The notes below the pieces were generated by a model. It saw only the letters and a list, made by a program, of their open reading frames with translations, did not search any database and had not been told where the DNA came from. Shown here one piece after another: positions 55,047-64,000 of a DNA stretch of 64,000 nt. The DNA comes from Pseudomonas alcaliphila JAB1. Its GTDB lineage: Bacteria > Pseudomonadota > Gammaproteobacteria > Pseudomonadales > Pseudomonadaceae. The DNA lies in the NCBI RefSeq assembly GCF_001941865.1, contig NZ_CP016162.1, positions 806,001-870,000 of the forward strand. Reading direction: 5' to 3'. Each line of letters begins with the position of its first letter. Position 1 is the first letter of the stretch. The position numbers were made by a program, and so were the translations under genes.

Positions 55047-55311
55047 GATCGGCTCCGGTGTAGGCGAGCGGCGATTATAGAGGTAGGCAGGGGGACGGCA
55101 ATGGGTTGGCGTGTGCTCGGAACCACCGCGGGGCAAAAGGATTCGCTGCGGGTCGCAACGCCTGAAAAGGCGGGCGCGGCCCGACCAGCGGGGCAGCGTC
55201 ACAGGGCTGTCAGCGTTACGCTGTAAAGATACGGCTGTCGTGTATGGGCTACCGTCTGGAGGTGGCGTGTGGCTATCTGTGATCTGGGTCATGTCTGTAG
55301 GAAAAATTGGC

Positions 55312-55339
55312 TTGGTATGGCGCGCGGCCTCCCTATAAT
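55312..55339 (+). promoter_or_regulatory. Probable sigma-70 promoter for the second DUF1631 gene
   Basis: TTGGTA and a perfect TATAAT (55334-55339) with a 16-base spacer lie about 110 bases upstream of the start. The rest of the 403-base gap between nadC and this gene shows no coding frame or named repeat. Confidence 0.7.
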
Positions 55340-55449
55340 GGCTTTACTTTTTTCATTATTGACGCCAGGCCTTTGACGTTACGGACGACGCTCGGTTGAC
55401 GCTGTGCAGACCAGGAAGCTCGAGTTCGGGCAGTCTGCGGGAGACTAGA

Positions 55450-57750
55450 ATGAAGACCGACGCGAACGTGGTGCACCTGAACAAGGCCACCGCAGAGCAA
55501 TCGCCAACTTCGCCGGTAGGAAGACTGCCCGTGGCGCTGATTCAGGTGCGTGACAAAGCGGCGCAACAGCTCAAGCAGAACCTGCAGAGCCTGTTCGACA
55601 ACGCGGACGATACCCTCTTCGAGATGGCGGATCGGGCGACCAGCAATGCCGAGCAGAATGCGTTCTTCGAGGCCATGCGCGACCTGCGTCTGAAGCGCAA
55701 GAACATCGAGCGCGGTTTTCTGCAGAAGGTGTTCGAGTCCTTCGCCAATCTCAATCAGTACGAAATCGGCAAGCCTCAGCCAGCTCTGGATGCCGTGTCG
55801 TTCGACAGCCTGAGTCTGGTGCAGAACGACGAACTGGAAGAGACCGTGGCGCTGGACGCCATGGTGGCCAAGGTGATGAGCCGTGATGCTGTTGCCTTGG
55901 GCCATCTCACCACGCGCCTCAATGCAGTGATCAGCAAGAAGCTGGACGACAAGAGCAACCCGCTCGGCCCGACCCTGCTCAGCGAATATTTCCTTGATGC
56001 CTGCAGCAGCCTGGGTGTGGAGATCAAGGTCAAGCTGATCATCCTCAAGCTGTTCGAAAAGTACGTGCTCGGCAGTTGCGACAGTCTTTATGCCGAGGCC
56101 AATCAGGCGCTGGTCAGCGCGGGCGTGCTGCCTGAACTGAAATCCGCACCGCCGCGCCGTCAGCAGCGCCCGGCAGCTTCCGCTTATGTCCAGTCGTCCG
56201 GCGAAGAAGGCATTCCCTTGCTCGAAGGCGCCGATCAGGGTGTGCAGGAAGTGTTCGGTGCGCTACAGGATCTGCTCTCGCAAGTGCGCGGCACGGCAAT
56301 GCCACGCCGGGCTCAGGCCGCCGATGCAATGCCGATCACCAGCAGCGACCTGATGCGCCTGTTATCGCATATGCAGCAGCGGGCTCCGGCGCAGGTCAGC
56401 GTCGAGGATTTCGATCTTCGCGACCAGCTAGAGCGATTGCTCGAACGTGCCAGTGCCAAGAGTGGCAAGGCGCGGGTGGTGGGCGAGGTCGACGAAGATG
56501 TGATCAATCTGGTGTCGATGCTGTTCGAGTTCATTCTCGATGACCGCACCCTGCCGGATTCGCTCAAGGCACTGATTGGCCGCCTGCAGATCCCGATGCT
56601 CAAGGTGGCGGTGCTGGACAAGACCTTCTTCAGCCGTGGCAGCCATCCGGCGCGCCGCTTGCTCAACGAAATCGCCTCTGCCGCGCTTGGGTGGGTCGAT
56701 CAGGATGATGCGCAGCGTGACAGCCTCTATCAAAAGATCGAACAGGTGGTTCAGCGCCTGCTGAACGACTTCGTCGATGATCCGGCGATCTTCTCCGAAC
56801 TGCTGGCCGAGTTCATGGCGTTCACGGGCGATGAGCGCCGTCGCAGCGAACTGCTCGAGCAGCGTACCCGCGACGCCGAGGAAGGCAGCGCCAAGGCTGA
56901 ACTGGCTCGCCGCCAGGTCGAACATGCACTGAACGAGCGGCTGCTGGGCAAGACCCTGCCGGAAGTGGTGGTGCGGCTGCTGCAGGAAGCCTGGAGCAAG
57001 GTGCTGATGCTCACCTGCCTCAAGCATGGCGTGGAGTCGGACGAATGGCAGGCTGCGCTGCAGACCATGGATGACCTGGTCTGGAGCGTCGCCCCGCATG
57101 AAGACCCCGAGGCGCGTCTGCGCTTGTTGGAATTGGTGCCCGGCTTGCTCAAGGCGCTGCGTGAAGGCATGGCCAGTGCGGCGTTCGATCCGTTCTCTAC
57201 CAGCGAATTCTTCAGTCAGTTGGAAGTGCTGCATGTGCAGGCCTTCCAGCGCTTCAAGCGCGCGGCCCCTGAAGCCGAGACGGCCGTTGCCGAGGATGCT
57301 GCGCATACCGATCCGAGCGAAGCCGGCATCGAGCTGCCACTGCTGGAGCTGCCGGCGGCCGAAGAGGTCGAGGACGCTCCGGCGATGGTCGAGGTGGTCG
57401 AAGAGATCATTCTGCTTGCGCCGGGCCAGACCCGTCCGCAGGAGCCGGACGTTGTGCTCCCGGACGACGACGAAGCGTTGCTGCAGGTGGACAGCCTGCG
57501 CGTGGGTAGCTGGGTGGAAATCCAGGAAGATGAGGAGCACAAGCTGCGCTGTAAGCTGGCGGCCATCATCAAACCCACTGGCAAGTATGTGTTCGTCAAT
57601 CGCACCGGCATGAAGGTGCTGGAGAAGACACGCAACGCGCTGGCGGTGGAGTTCCGCCGCAACGCTGTGCGCCTGCTCGACGATGCGCTGCTGTTCGACC
57701 GCGCTCTGGAGTCGGTCATCGGCAATCTGCGCAAGTTGAAGCACAGCTGA
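55450..57750 (+). CDS. DUF1631 family protein, paralogue
   Basis: A 766-residue protein starting MKTDANVVHLNKATAEQ. It aligns with the gene at 38055: LFDNADDTLFEMADRATSNA, MVAKVMSRDAVALGHL and NLVSMLFEFILDDRTLPDSL correspond to matching blocks there. It has an acidic, Glu/Pro-rich linker at about 610-680 and the same C-terminal beta module (VGSWVEIQEDEEHKLRCKLA, YVFVNRTGMKVLEK). In PAO1, as I recall, PA4523 occupies this position between nadC and ampD. No PilZ gene is adjacent to this copy. The function is unknown; the conserved C-terminal module may be a regulatory barrel. Confidence 0.86.
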   Translation: MKTDANVVHLNKATAEQSPTSPVGRLPVALIQVRDKAAQQLKQNLQSLFDNADDTLFEMADRATSNAEQNAFFEAMRDLRLKRKNIERGFLQKVFESFANLNQYEIGKPQPALDAVSFDSLSLVQNDELEETVALDAMVAKVMSRDAVALGHLTTRLNAVISKKLDDKSNPLGPTLLSEYFLDACSSLGVEIKVKLIILKLFEKYVLGSCDSLYAEANQALVSAGVLPELKSAPPRRQQRPAASAYVQSSGEEGIPLLEGADQGVQEVFGALQDLLSQVRGTAMPRRAQAADAMPITSSDLMRLLSHMQQRAPAQVSVEDFDLRDQLERLLERASAKSGKARVVGEVDEDVINLVSMLFEFILDDRTLPDSLKALIGRLQIPMLKVAVLDKTFFSRGSHPARRLLNEIASAALGWVDQDDAQRDSLYQKIEQVVQRLLNDFVDDPAIFSELLAEFMAFTGDERRRSELLEQRTRDAEEGSAKAELARRQVEHALNERLLGKTLPEVVVRLLQEAWSKVLMLTCLKHGVESDEWQAALQTMDDLVWSVAPHEDPEARLRLLELVPGLLKALREGMASAAFDPFSTSEFFSQLEVLHVQAFQRFKRAAPEAETAVAEDAAHTDPSEAGIELPLLELPAAEEVEDAPAMVEVVEEIILLAPGQTRPQEPDVVLPDDDEALLQVDSLRVGSWVEIQEDEEHKLRCKLAAIIKPTGKYVFVNRTGMKVLEKTRNALAVEFRRNAVRLLDDALLFDRALESVIGNLRKLKHS

Positions 57751-57792
57751 TCCTGGCCTGGGAGCGCTTCGCTCCTGGCAGCGGTTTGGCCG

Positions 57793-58022
57793 GTAGGAGC
57801 CCCGCCCCGGGGCGAAGCTTTTCGATGGTGCGGCGTGCTCGATATCGATTCGCCGCGGGGCGCAGCTCCTACAGAGCTTGATCCTAGGGATGTTCTGAAA
57901 AAACGTCATTGCTGCGCTGGCGCAACAGCATCTTTATCGCTGAACGGCGCTTGCGCTGGCCCGAAGGGAAATAATCCAGAATCTGCGCTGCTCCTGGGCT
58001 CCCGCCTTCGCGGGCGTGACGA
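57793..58022. repeat. REP units upstream of ampD
   Basis: GTAGGAGCCCCGCCCCGGGG with CGAAGCTTTT at 57793-57826, the inverted GCCGCGGGGCGCAGCTCCTA at 57851-57870, and the half repeat GGCTCCCGCCTTCGCGGGCG at 57998-58017. Otherwise I see nothing in the 390 bases before ampD. Confidence 0.8.
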
Positions 58023-58140
58023 TAAATGGGGTTTTCTGAGTTTCCCTGGATATTTCCCGTCTTTGCACATCCTGTTGCGGCCTCGCGCTTGGCCGCCGTA
58101 GCCACCTGCTCTAGAGTGGTGACACGTTCAGGAGTGCCAC

Positions 58141-58692
58141 ATGCAGCTCGACCCTTCAACTGGCTGGTTCCAGGGTATCCCTCACTGCCCGTCGCCGAAT
58201 TTCAACGCTCGCCCCGGTGGCGAGATATCTCTGCTGGTGGTGCACAACATCAGCCTGCCGCCTGGGCAGTTCGGCACCGGCAAGGTGCAGGCGTTCTTTC
58301 AGAACCGCTTGCCCGTGCACGAGCATCCTTTCTTCGCCGAGATCGCATCCCTGCAGGTTTCCGCGCATTTCTTCATCGAGCGTGATGGCGGGCTGACGCA
58401 GTTCGTCTCCTGCCTGGATCGTGCCTGGCATGCCGGGGTTTCCTGGTTCGAGGGGCGCGATAACTGCAATGATTTTTCGCTGGGCGTGGAGCTGGAAGGG
58501 ACGGATGATCTGCCCTACACCGACGCTCAGTACGCCAGGTTGGCCGAGCTGACGCGACAGTTGCTGGATGCCTACCCGGCGCTGTCGACGCAGCGTATCC
58601 GTGGCCACAGCGATATCGCGCCTGGGCGCAAGACCGACCCGGGGGCAGCGTTCGACTGGCCGCGTCTGCACGCCGAATTGAAGGAGAGGTAG
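58141..58692 (+). CDS. ampD: 1,6-anhydro-N-acetylmuramyl-L-alanine amidase AmpD
   Basis: A 183-residue cytoplasmic zinc amidase (Amidase_2) that cleaves the stem peptide from anhydromuropeptides during cell-wall recycling. Zinc ligands are the His in LVVHNISLPP and the His and Asp in RGHSDIAPGRKTDPG. The conserved SAHFFIERDG and WHAGVSWFEGR segments are present. Loss of AmpD derepresses chromosomal AmpC in many Gram-negatives. It is followed two bases later by ampE. Start ATG with CAGGAG seven bases upstream. Confidence 0.95.
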   Translation: MQLDPSTGWFQGIPHCPSPNFNARPGGEISLLVVHNISLPPGQFGTGKVQAFFQNRLPVHEHPFFAEIASLQVSAHFFIERDGGLTQFVSCLDRAWHAGVSWFEGRDNCNDFSLGVELEGTDDLPYTDAQYARLAELTRQLLDAYPALSTQRIRGHSDIAPGRKTDPGAAFDWPRLHAELKER

Positions 58693-58694
58693 CA

Positions 58695-59528
58695 ATGAGT
58701 TTTCTGGTGATTCTGCTGGTGCTGTGGGTCGAGAAATTTTCTGCCCGGCGTCTGCGCATCCAGCAGGACGGCCCCTGGTTGGCGCAACTGCAGCGCCTGC
58801 AACAAGGCGGTTTGCAGCAGGCCCCATGGCTGTGCCTGGCCATTCTGGTGCTGTTGCCGGTGTTGGCGCTGGGCCTGCTGTTGCTGATCCTCAAGCCGCT
58901 GGCATATGGCTGGCTGGCATTTCCAGTGCATTTGCTGGTACTGATCTACAGCCTGGGGCGTGGTGATCTGCTTGCAGCGTTGGGGCCGTTTCGCGATGCC
59001 TGGCGCCGTGGTGACGGTCAGGCGGCTTACCACGTGGCCGAGCGTGATCTGGCACTGCAGCCGGAGGAGGGGACCGAACTGTTGCAGCAGGTTCAGGGGC
59101 ATCTGTTGTGGCAGGCCTATCAAAGCTTTTTCGCCGTTATCTTCTGGTATCTGCTGCTCGGCCCCATGGCGGCGCTGGCTTATCGCCTGTTGGCCTTGAG
59201 CGCCGAGCATGCACAGCAAGCCGCTCTGCGTGAGCGCGCCGTGCAACTGCGCCACGCCTTCGATTGGCTGCCGGCGCGGGTACTGGCCTCCAGTTTCGCG
59301 CTGGTCGGTAATTTCGTCGCCGTCAGCCGCGCCTTGCTGCATGAGCTGCTGAGCTGGGACATTTCTGCCGCGCAACTGGTGATCAAGGCCGGACGTGCGG
59401 CCGGTGAGATGCCGCCGCCGGTGATGGGCGAGGAGGGCGTCAATACCCTGGATCAGCTGTGGCAACTGCTGATCCGTGCTGCGGTGGTCTGGTACGCCGG
59501 TTACGCGGTCTGGGTGTTGTTCATCTAG
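58695..59528 (+). CDS. ampE: Regulatory signalling membrane protein AmpE
   Basis: The 277-residue protein has about four membrane segments and starts MSFLVILLVLWVEKFSARRL. AmpE is the membrane partner encoded with AmpD, thought to sense or signal cell-wall or beta-lactam status, though its activity is unclear. A potential nucleotide-binding role was proposed for the family but no clear motif is seen here. It starts two bases after the ampD stop. Confidence 0.92.
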   Translation: MSFLVILLVLWVEKFSARRLRIQQDGPWLAQLQRLQQGGLQQAPWLCLAILVLLPVLALGLLLLILKPLAYGWLAFPVHLLVLIYSLGRGDLLAALGPFRDAWRRGDGQAAYHVAERDLALQPEEGTELLQQVQGHLLWQAYQSFFAVIFWYLLLGPMAALAYRLLALSAEHAQQAALRERAVQLRHAFDWLPARVLASSFALVGNFVAVSRALLHELLSWDISAAQLVIKAGRAAGEMPPPVMGEEGVNTLDQLWQLLIRAAVVWYAGYAVWVLFI

Positions 59529-59712
59529 AGATCCTGCCCAAGCGCTATGCAGGGCGGGGGCAGCCTGCTGTCACGCACAGTGGCGGGTTGCACCCGCCCT
59601 ACGTGCCGGCTTTGTGGAAGCCGCGCCCTGCGGCGAATGGCAAAACAGTATTCGTTCCGAGTCGGGGGCTCCTACACGGCCTTAGCTGGATTCGCTGGGC
59701 GCGCATTTAACC

Positions 59713-59739
59713 TTAAGTTACAGAGACGCGTGTCGATAA
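59713..59739 (+). promoter_or_regulatory. Probable sigma-28 (FliA) promoter for the second chemoreceptor
   Basis: TTAA, a 15-base spacer and GTCGATAA match TAAA-N15-GCCGATAA with one mismatch in each element. It lies about 180 bases upstream of the GTG start. The 392-base gap from ampE also holds REP-like sequence around 59580-59680 and no gene. Confidence 0.65.
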
Positions 59740-59920
59740 GGGGTATAAGGAGGCGGTAGCCGACCCTGTTTGGTGATTTTCGTCACTTTATCTGCCTGTA
59801 TTCGCCGCGTAGATTCACGCGCCACAGGTCGGGCTGCGCAGGACGCCGTTGTCAGCCCGTGAGAGGCTCTGCGGCCGTTCGAGCTATACCAATAACAATA
59901 ATGGCAACTGGAGACGTCTA

Positions 59921-61951
59921 GTGAAGACCGTGTTGTATCCGGCCATCGCGCTGATGAATCGCCTCAGCTTCGGCATGAAGTTCAGCCTGATCAGCGTTTT
60001 ATTCTTCCTGCCCATGCTCGTCACCAACTTCTATCTGGTGCGCGACTCCTATCGTCAGTTCGTCGGCACCCAGACTGCCCTGGAAAGCCTCGAGCTACTC
60101 GGCAGCAGCCTGCAGCTGCGCCGCGATCTTGAAAGCCTCAACGATCTGGTGCAGATCAACTCGATGATCGGTCAGTCCGGTCAGGCGGGGGATCTGGAAG
60201 GGCGTATAGATCAACTGCAGCAGTCGCTCAATACCGGCCTGCAAGGGCTGCAGCCGGTGACCGGCGATGCCGAGCAGGCAGCGGAGTTTGTTGCCAAGCG
60301 CGACGAATTGCTGGCCGAGCTGAAAAGCGCAGAGGCCGAGACCTCTTTGCAGAGCAAGACCGTCATCGTCGAGAAGCTGCTGGGCTCCTCCCAGGTCTTC
60401 ATCAAGCTGGTGGCCAGCCAGGCGGGGCTGAGCCAGGACCCGCAACGCCAGGTGCGGCAGATCACCGAGCTGATCACCAACATCACCCCGCAGATCACCA
60501 ATGTGCTCAGCCAAGGTCGTGCCATCGGCGCCTATTCCCTGGGGCAGGGTTTTCTCAATTCGGCGGCCAGTACCAAGTTCGATGACCTGCTGCTGCAGTT
60601 GGAGAAGTTGCATGCCGAGTACGGCCTGAATCTGCAGGAGGCACTGGCCGGTAACGTCGCGGCGCAGAATGGGCTGGGCAGCCTGGCCGAAGCCAGTCGC
60701 CAGAGTCTGAAGGATAGCGGCGTGCTGTTCGAGGATCAGGTGATCATCGCCGACAGCCTGGATACGCCCTGGGCGCAGTTCTACGATCAGGTCAGCCAGG
60801 AAATGGCCAAGACCTACGCCTTCAACGACGGTCTGCTGGCGTTCCTCGATAGCCAGTTGAGTGAGCGGCTGACCGAGAACCGTGCACAGATGGTGTTGCT
60901 GGTGGTGGCGTTGGTGGTGGTGTTCCTGTTGATCGTCTACCTCTACAGCGGCTTCTACGTTTCCACCCGCTCTACCCTGAAAAATCTGGGCAAGGTGATG
61001 GATAGGGTTGCCGCAGGCGATATGACGGCCAACTTCCAGGCACAGAGCCGAGACGAGCTGGGCGAGCTGGGGCAGGTGTTCAACCAGACCGTGGTGCGTA
61101 TCCATGACCTGATCGAGCGCGTCGGGCATACGGTGGGCGAGGTCGGTGGCCAGGCGGATCGCGTCGAGCTGGTTTCAGGCGAGAGCAACCAGGCGGTGGC
61201 TGGTCAGCGTGCACAGATCGAGCAGGTGGCCACGGCGATGAACCAGATGTCCGCCACTGCCCAGGAGGTGGCGCGCAGCGCCGCCGCAGCGGTGGGTAGC
61301 GCGCAGAGCGTGAATCAGGAAACGGTCAGTGGCCGCGCGTTGGTCGAGCAGCAGGTCGGTGCGATCCAGCGTCTTGCCGGTGAAATCGACCAGTCGGTGG
61401 TGGTGATCAACCAACTGGCCAGCGACAGTGCGGCGATCAGCCAGGTGCTCGATGTGATCAAGGGTATCGCCGAGCAGACCAACCTGCTGGCGCTCAATGC
61501 TGCCATCGAGGCGGCGCGGGCTGGTGAACAGGGTCGCGGTTTCGCCGTAGTGGCTGACGAGGTGCGCAATCTGGCCAAGCGCACGCAGCAGTCCACCGAG
61601 GAAATCGAGGCGATGATCGCCAAGCTGCAGGGCGGTGTGGGGGCGGCGGTGAAGGCGATGAACGCCAGCCACCAGATGGCGGATGGTACGGTCAGCCAGT
61701 CGGCCAAGGTGCAGCAGGCCCTGGAGAACATCCTCGGTGCGGTGGGCATGATCGTCGATCAGAACCAGCAGATCGCCGCGGCGGCCGAGCAGCAGACGGC
61801 GGTGGCGCACGATATCGACCAGAACATCGTCGAGATCAACCACGCGGGTGAGCGCACCGCTGCCGGTGCCAGCCAGACCGAGCAGGCCAGCCGCGAGCTG
61901 AGCGAGCTGGTTACGCGTCTCAAGCAGTTGATCGGCGCGTTCCGGGTCTGA
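59921..61951 (+). CDS. Methyl-accepting chemotaxis protein
   Basis: A 676-residue transmembrane chemoreceptor from GTG 59921 (GGAGA seven bases upstream). A membrane segment lies at about 20-40. A periplasmic helical sensor of about 280 residues follows, dominated by long amphipathic helices, then a second membrane segment at about 325-347. HAMP and the signalling coiled coil come next, with the tip [20 protein letters not shown]. The sensor resembles helical-bundle types rather than Cache. It follows ampDE as PA4520 does in P. aeruginosa from memory. The ligand is unknown. Confidence 0.92.
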   Translation: MKTVLYPAIALMNRLSFGMKFSLISVLFFLPMLVTNFYLVRDSYRQFVGTQTALESLELLGSSLQLRRDLESLNDLVQINSMIGQSGQAGDLEGRIDQLQQSLNTGLQGLQPVTGDAEQAAEFVAKRDELLAELKSAEAETSLQSKTVIVEKLLGSSQVFIKLVASQAGLSQDPQRQVRQITELITNITPQITNVLSQGRAIGAYSLGQGFLNSAASTKFDDLLLQLEKLHAEYGLNLQEALAGNVAAQNGLGSLAEASRQSLKDSGVLFEDQVIIADSLDTPWAQFYDQVSQEMAKTYAFNDGLLAFLDSQLSERLTENRAQMVLLVVALVVVFLLIVYLYSGFYVSTRSTLKNLGKVMDRVAAGDMTANFQAQSRDELGELGQVFNQTVVRIHDLIERVGHTVGEVGGQADRVELVSGESNQAVAGQRAQIEQVATAMNQMSATAQEVARSAAAAVGSAQSVNQETVSGRALVEQQVGAIQRLAGEIDQSVVVINQLASDSAAISQVLDVIKGIAEQTNLLALNAAIEAARAGEQGRGFAVVADEVRNLAKRTQQSTEEIEAMIAKLQGGVGAAVKAMNASHQMADGTVSQSAKVQQALENILGAVGMIVDQNQQIAAAAEQQTAVAHDIDQNIVEINHAGERTAAGASQTEQASRELSELVTRLKQLIGAFRV

Positions 61952-61959
61952 TCGCTGCG

Positions 61960-62120
61960 TGGGGAGGCGCTTCAGTGGCGATGCTTTTGTAGTCGTCGCG
62001 GCTGAAGCCCCTCCCACAGCATTCCCGCGGCCGTTGCTCTGACCCTGTAGGAGCGGCGCCCCGCCGCGAATCTGGGCGACACGATCTGGAAACATTCGCC
62101 CCGAGGCGGGGCTCCTACGG
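61960..62120. repeat. REP units between the chemoreceptor and tatD
   Basis: At 61960-62021 an inverted pair of GGGAGGCGCTTCAGTGGCGA and GGCTGAAGCCCCTCCCACAG; at 62046-62120 a pair of GTAGGAGCGGCGCCCCGCCG and GCCCCGAGGCGGGGCTCCTA. They separate two convergent genes and may terminate both. Confidence 0.85.
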
Positions 62121-62159
62121 ACGGTCGTGCAGGGTGATTTTCCTGACCATCTGTGCGGC

Positions 62160-62939
62160 CTATGCCCAGCCGAACAACTCATCCGCATTACGGCTGCTGG
62201 CCGCCGCCAGTTCTTCGGCCGTCACGCCGCGCAGTGTCGCCAGTTCGCTGCAGATTTCCGCCAGGTACTCCGGGCTGTTGCGCTGGTTCGGGTACATGGC
62301 CGGGGCCATGTCCGGCGAGTCGGTTTCAAGCACGATGCTCTCCAATGGCAGCTGCGCCACCACCTTGCGCAGGCGATTGGCCTGCGGCCAGGTGGCGGCG
62401 CCGCCGAGACCGAGGCGAAAGCCCAGCTTCATGTACTCGCGCGCTTCCTCGTAGCTACCGGCGAAGGCGTGGATGATGCCGCCGCGTGCCAGGCGAAAAC
62501 GCTTGAGTGTGGCGATGGTCGCGGCATGGGCACGGCGCACGTGCAGCAGCACCGGTAACTCGAACTCGGCGGCCAGTCGCAGCTGCGCTTCGAACAGCGC
62601 TTGCTGGCGCTGGCGATCCAGGTGTTCCAGGTAATAATCCAGGCCGAACTCACCGACGGCGCACAGCTTGCGGTGCCCGGCCAGTTTGCCCAGCCAGTCG
62701 CGCAGCTCATCGAGATGCTGTGGGTGGTGATCGTCCAGATAGACCGGATGCAGGCCGAAGGCTGCGTACAGGCCTTCATCCTCTTCGACCAACTGCCACA
62801 ACCGCTGCCAGTTGGCCTGGTAGACGCCAAGTACCACCATGCGCTGCACGCCCAGCGCGTGGCTGCGCGCGAGTACTTCGTCGCGATCGGCGTCGAAGTC
62901 GGGGAAGTCCAGGTGGGTGTGGGTGTCGATCAGGCGCAT
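62160..62939 (-). CDS. TatD-family deoxyribonuclease
   Basis: The 259-residue TIM-barrel hydrolase begins MRLIDTHTHLDFPDFDADRD, where the HxH metal ligands are present. Further ligands lie in AVGEFGLDYY (Glu), VLLHVRRAH (His), GIIHAFAGS (His) and LETDSPDMAP (Asp). TatD enzymes are metal-dependent DNases/exonucleases involved in DNA repair or RNA quality control. The metal site is complete. The start at 62939 is supported by family alignment; a GTG four codons upstream is possible. It is divergent from the AsmA gene, 136 bases apart. Confidence 0.92.
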   Translation of the reverse strand: MRLIDTHTHLDFPDFDADRDEVLARSHALGVQRMVVLGVYQANWQRLWQLVEEDEGLYAAFGLHPVYLDDHHPQHLDELRDWLGKLAGHRKLCAVGEFGLDYYLEHLDRQRQQALFEAQLRLAAEFELPVLLHVRRAHAATIATLKRFRLARGGIIHAFAGSYEEAREYMKLGFRLGLGGAATWPQANRLRKVVAQLPLESIVLETDSPDMAPAMYPNQRNSPEYLAEICSELATLRGVTAEELAAASSRNADELFGWA

Positions 62940-63075
62940 CGGTCTGCTCACCAGCGGGCGTTCAGAATCGGCTATTTTCCCCTTTCATGCCAGGGCGAGG
63001 GAGCGTTGGCGAATCTTTTCAGTCGTATGGACATGGACGAGTTTCACTCGGGCAGTGAAATAAGGAGGTCGCTGG

Positions 63076-64000
63076 GTGCGCCATTTGCGCAAGTTTGTAG
63101 GCGCATTGTTCGCCGTTTTCCTGTTGTTGCTGGCGGCGTTGATGCTGTTTCTGGTGCTGTTCGATTGGAATCGGGCGCGGCCGTTGATCAATGAACAGGT
63201 TTCTGCGGCCCTGAATCGGCCGTTCGCCATCGAGGGCGATCTGCGCGTGGTCTGGCAGCGTGAGGCCGGCCAGCAGGGTTTGAGCGCCTGGCTACCCTGG
63301 CCACATTTTGCTGCCGAGCAGTTGCGCCTGGGCAACCCGGACAGGGCGCAGGGCGATACCTTCGTCAGTCTCGACAGCGTGCGTTTACGCCTGTCGCCCC
63401 TACCGCTGCTGTGGAAGACGGTTAGCATTCCCAGTATCGAACTCGGCGCGCCGGTCGCCGATCTGCAGCGCCTGGCCGATGGCCGGGCGAACTGGGTGTT
63501 CGATCTGGGCAAGGAGGAGGCGGACGACAGCAAGCAGCCCAGTCCCTGGACGCTGGATATCGGCACCATCGGCTTCGACAAGGGGCAGGTGAAGGTCGAC
63601 GACAAGGTCAGCAATACCCGCCTGGAGGCGATTATCCAGCCGCTGGGCGAGCCGATCCCATTCGCCGATATCGTCGGCAAGAGCGCGGCCGAGCGCCTGA
63701 CCGAGAGCAATGCCAGCGCCCAGGATTACGCTTTCGCCTGGCAGACCAAGGGCAGCTTCCGTGGCCAGCCGTTGACCGGCAGCGGCAAGGTCGGTGGTCT
63801 GCTGGCGCTGCATGACGCGTCGCAGCCGTTCCCGTTGCAGGCCGATCTGCGCATTGGCGCGACCCGTATCGTGCTGGCCGGCAGCCTGACCGATCCGCAG
63901 AACCTGGGGGCTCTGGATCTGCGCTTGCGTCTGTCCGGCGCCAGCCTCGGTCAGCTGTATCCGCTGACCGGCGTGACCTTGCCGGATACACCACCGTACA
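63076..64000 (+). CDS. AsmA-family envelope protein (partial, 3' end outside the window)
   Basis: From GTG 63076, with a perfect TAAGGAGGT six bases upstream, the frame is open to the window edge (308 codons). It encodes an N-terminal membrane anchor (FVGALFAVFLLLLAALMLFL) followed by the AsmA repeat start: RARPLINEQVSAALNRPFAI, GDLRVVWQ and LPWPHFAAEQLRLGNPD. AsmA-like proteins form long beta-groove bridges between inner and outer membranes for phospholipid transport. The gene is presumably 600-700 codons long in full. Confidence 0.88.
   Translation, partial: MRHLRKFVGALFAVFLLLLAALMLFLVLFDWNRARPLINEQVSAALNRPFAIEGDLRVVWQREAGQQGLSAWLPWPHFAAEQLRLGNPDRAQGDTFVSLDSVRLRLSPLPLLWKTVSIPSIELGAPVADLQRLADGRANWVFDLGKEEADDSKQPSPWTLDIGTIGFDKGQVKVDDKVSNTRLEAIIQPLGEPIPFADIVGKSAAERLTESNASAQDYAFAWQTKGSFRGQPLTGSGKVGGLLALHDASQPFPLQADLRIGATRIVLAGSLTDPQNLGALDLRLRLSGASLGQLYPLTGVTLPDTPPY

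Overview
This window is chromosomal DNA of a Pseudomonas (class Gammaproteobacteria). It is GC-rich, uses ATG/GTG starts with GGAG-type ribosome binding sites, and carries recognisable Pseudomonas genes (morA, mapZ, cioAB, rlmG, pilBCD, ampDE, DUF1780, DUF3094, DUF2474). From memory, several blocks follow the P. aeruginosa PAO1 order: radA-mapZ-glyA-morA (PA4609 to PA4601), tRNA-Asn/Pro/Lys with ndh (PA4541.x to PA4538), and yacG-coaE-pilD-pilC-pilB-pilin-nadC-DUF1631-ampD-ampE-chemoreceptor (PA4530 to PA4520). The many REP-type repeats suggest the P. mendocina / P. pseudoalcaligenes branch, but that placement is inference.

Layout. 1-600: the end of an IS66-family element interrupting a DUF559 gene. 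0.7-6.3 kb: pbpC, a flagellar-class chemoreceptor and a diguanylate cyclase. 6.4-10.8 kb: small metabolic and envelope genes (transporter, acetyltransferase, two DUF4136 lipoproteins, cmoM, MazG-like, MaoC-like). 11.2-15.2 kb: AraC regulator, long FabG-like reductase and thiolase. 15.4-18.4 kb: cyanide-insensitive oxidase cioAB plus its DUF2474 micropeptide, behind a perfect ANR/FNR box. 18.5-21.8 kb: a TldD/PmbA pair and a ParE/Phd toxin-antitoxin pair. 21.8-28.2 kb: rlmG, fpr, a CBS/CNNM membrane protein, two DUF465 proteins, an acetyltransferase, radA and a micropeptide. 28.3-37.3 kb: mapZ, DUF3015, glyA, morA, ettA. 37.7-45.5 kb: PilZ and DUF1631 proteins, three tRNAs, ndh, MOSC, DUF1780, a CbiM-like permease. 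45.5-54.1 kb: yacG, coaE and the type IV pilus locus. 54.2-64 kb: nadC, a second DUF1631 gene, ampDE, a second chemoreceptor, a TatD DNase and a truncated AsmA gene.

The most notable region is the pilin locus. Instead of one pilin of about 150 residues, the slot between pilB and nadC holds two 52-residue (mature) short pilins, a separate secreted six-cysteine protein directly after the first, and a three-gene ABC transporter cassette. This resembles the split pilins of Geobacter and the PilGHI transporter of Myxococcus more than any pilin allele I know in Pseudomonas. A sigma-54 promoter precedes the first short pilin. The assembly ATPase gene pilB carries an in-frame amber codon at codon 113, so as written the machine would lack a full-length extension ATPase.

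A second theme is a family of six long palindromic repeats (about 145-240 bp). Their inner and outer stems differ between copies but stay self-complementary within each copy, and several begin exactly at the stop codon of the neighbouring gene. A third is a set of ANR/FNR-type boxes in front of cioAB and three very small genes. Signalling is well represented: two chemoreceptors with sigma-28-type promoters, a diguanylate cyclase, MorA, MapZ and a second PilZ protein.
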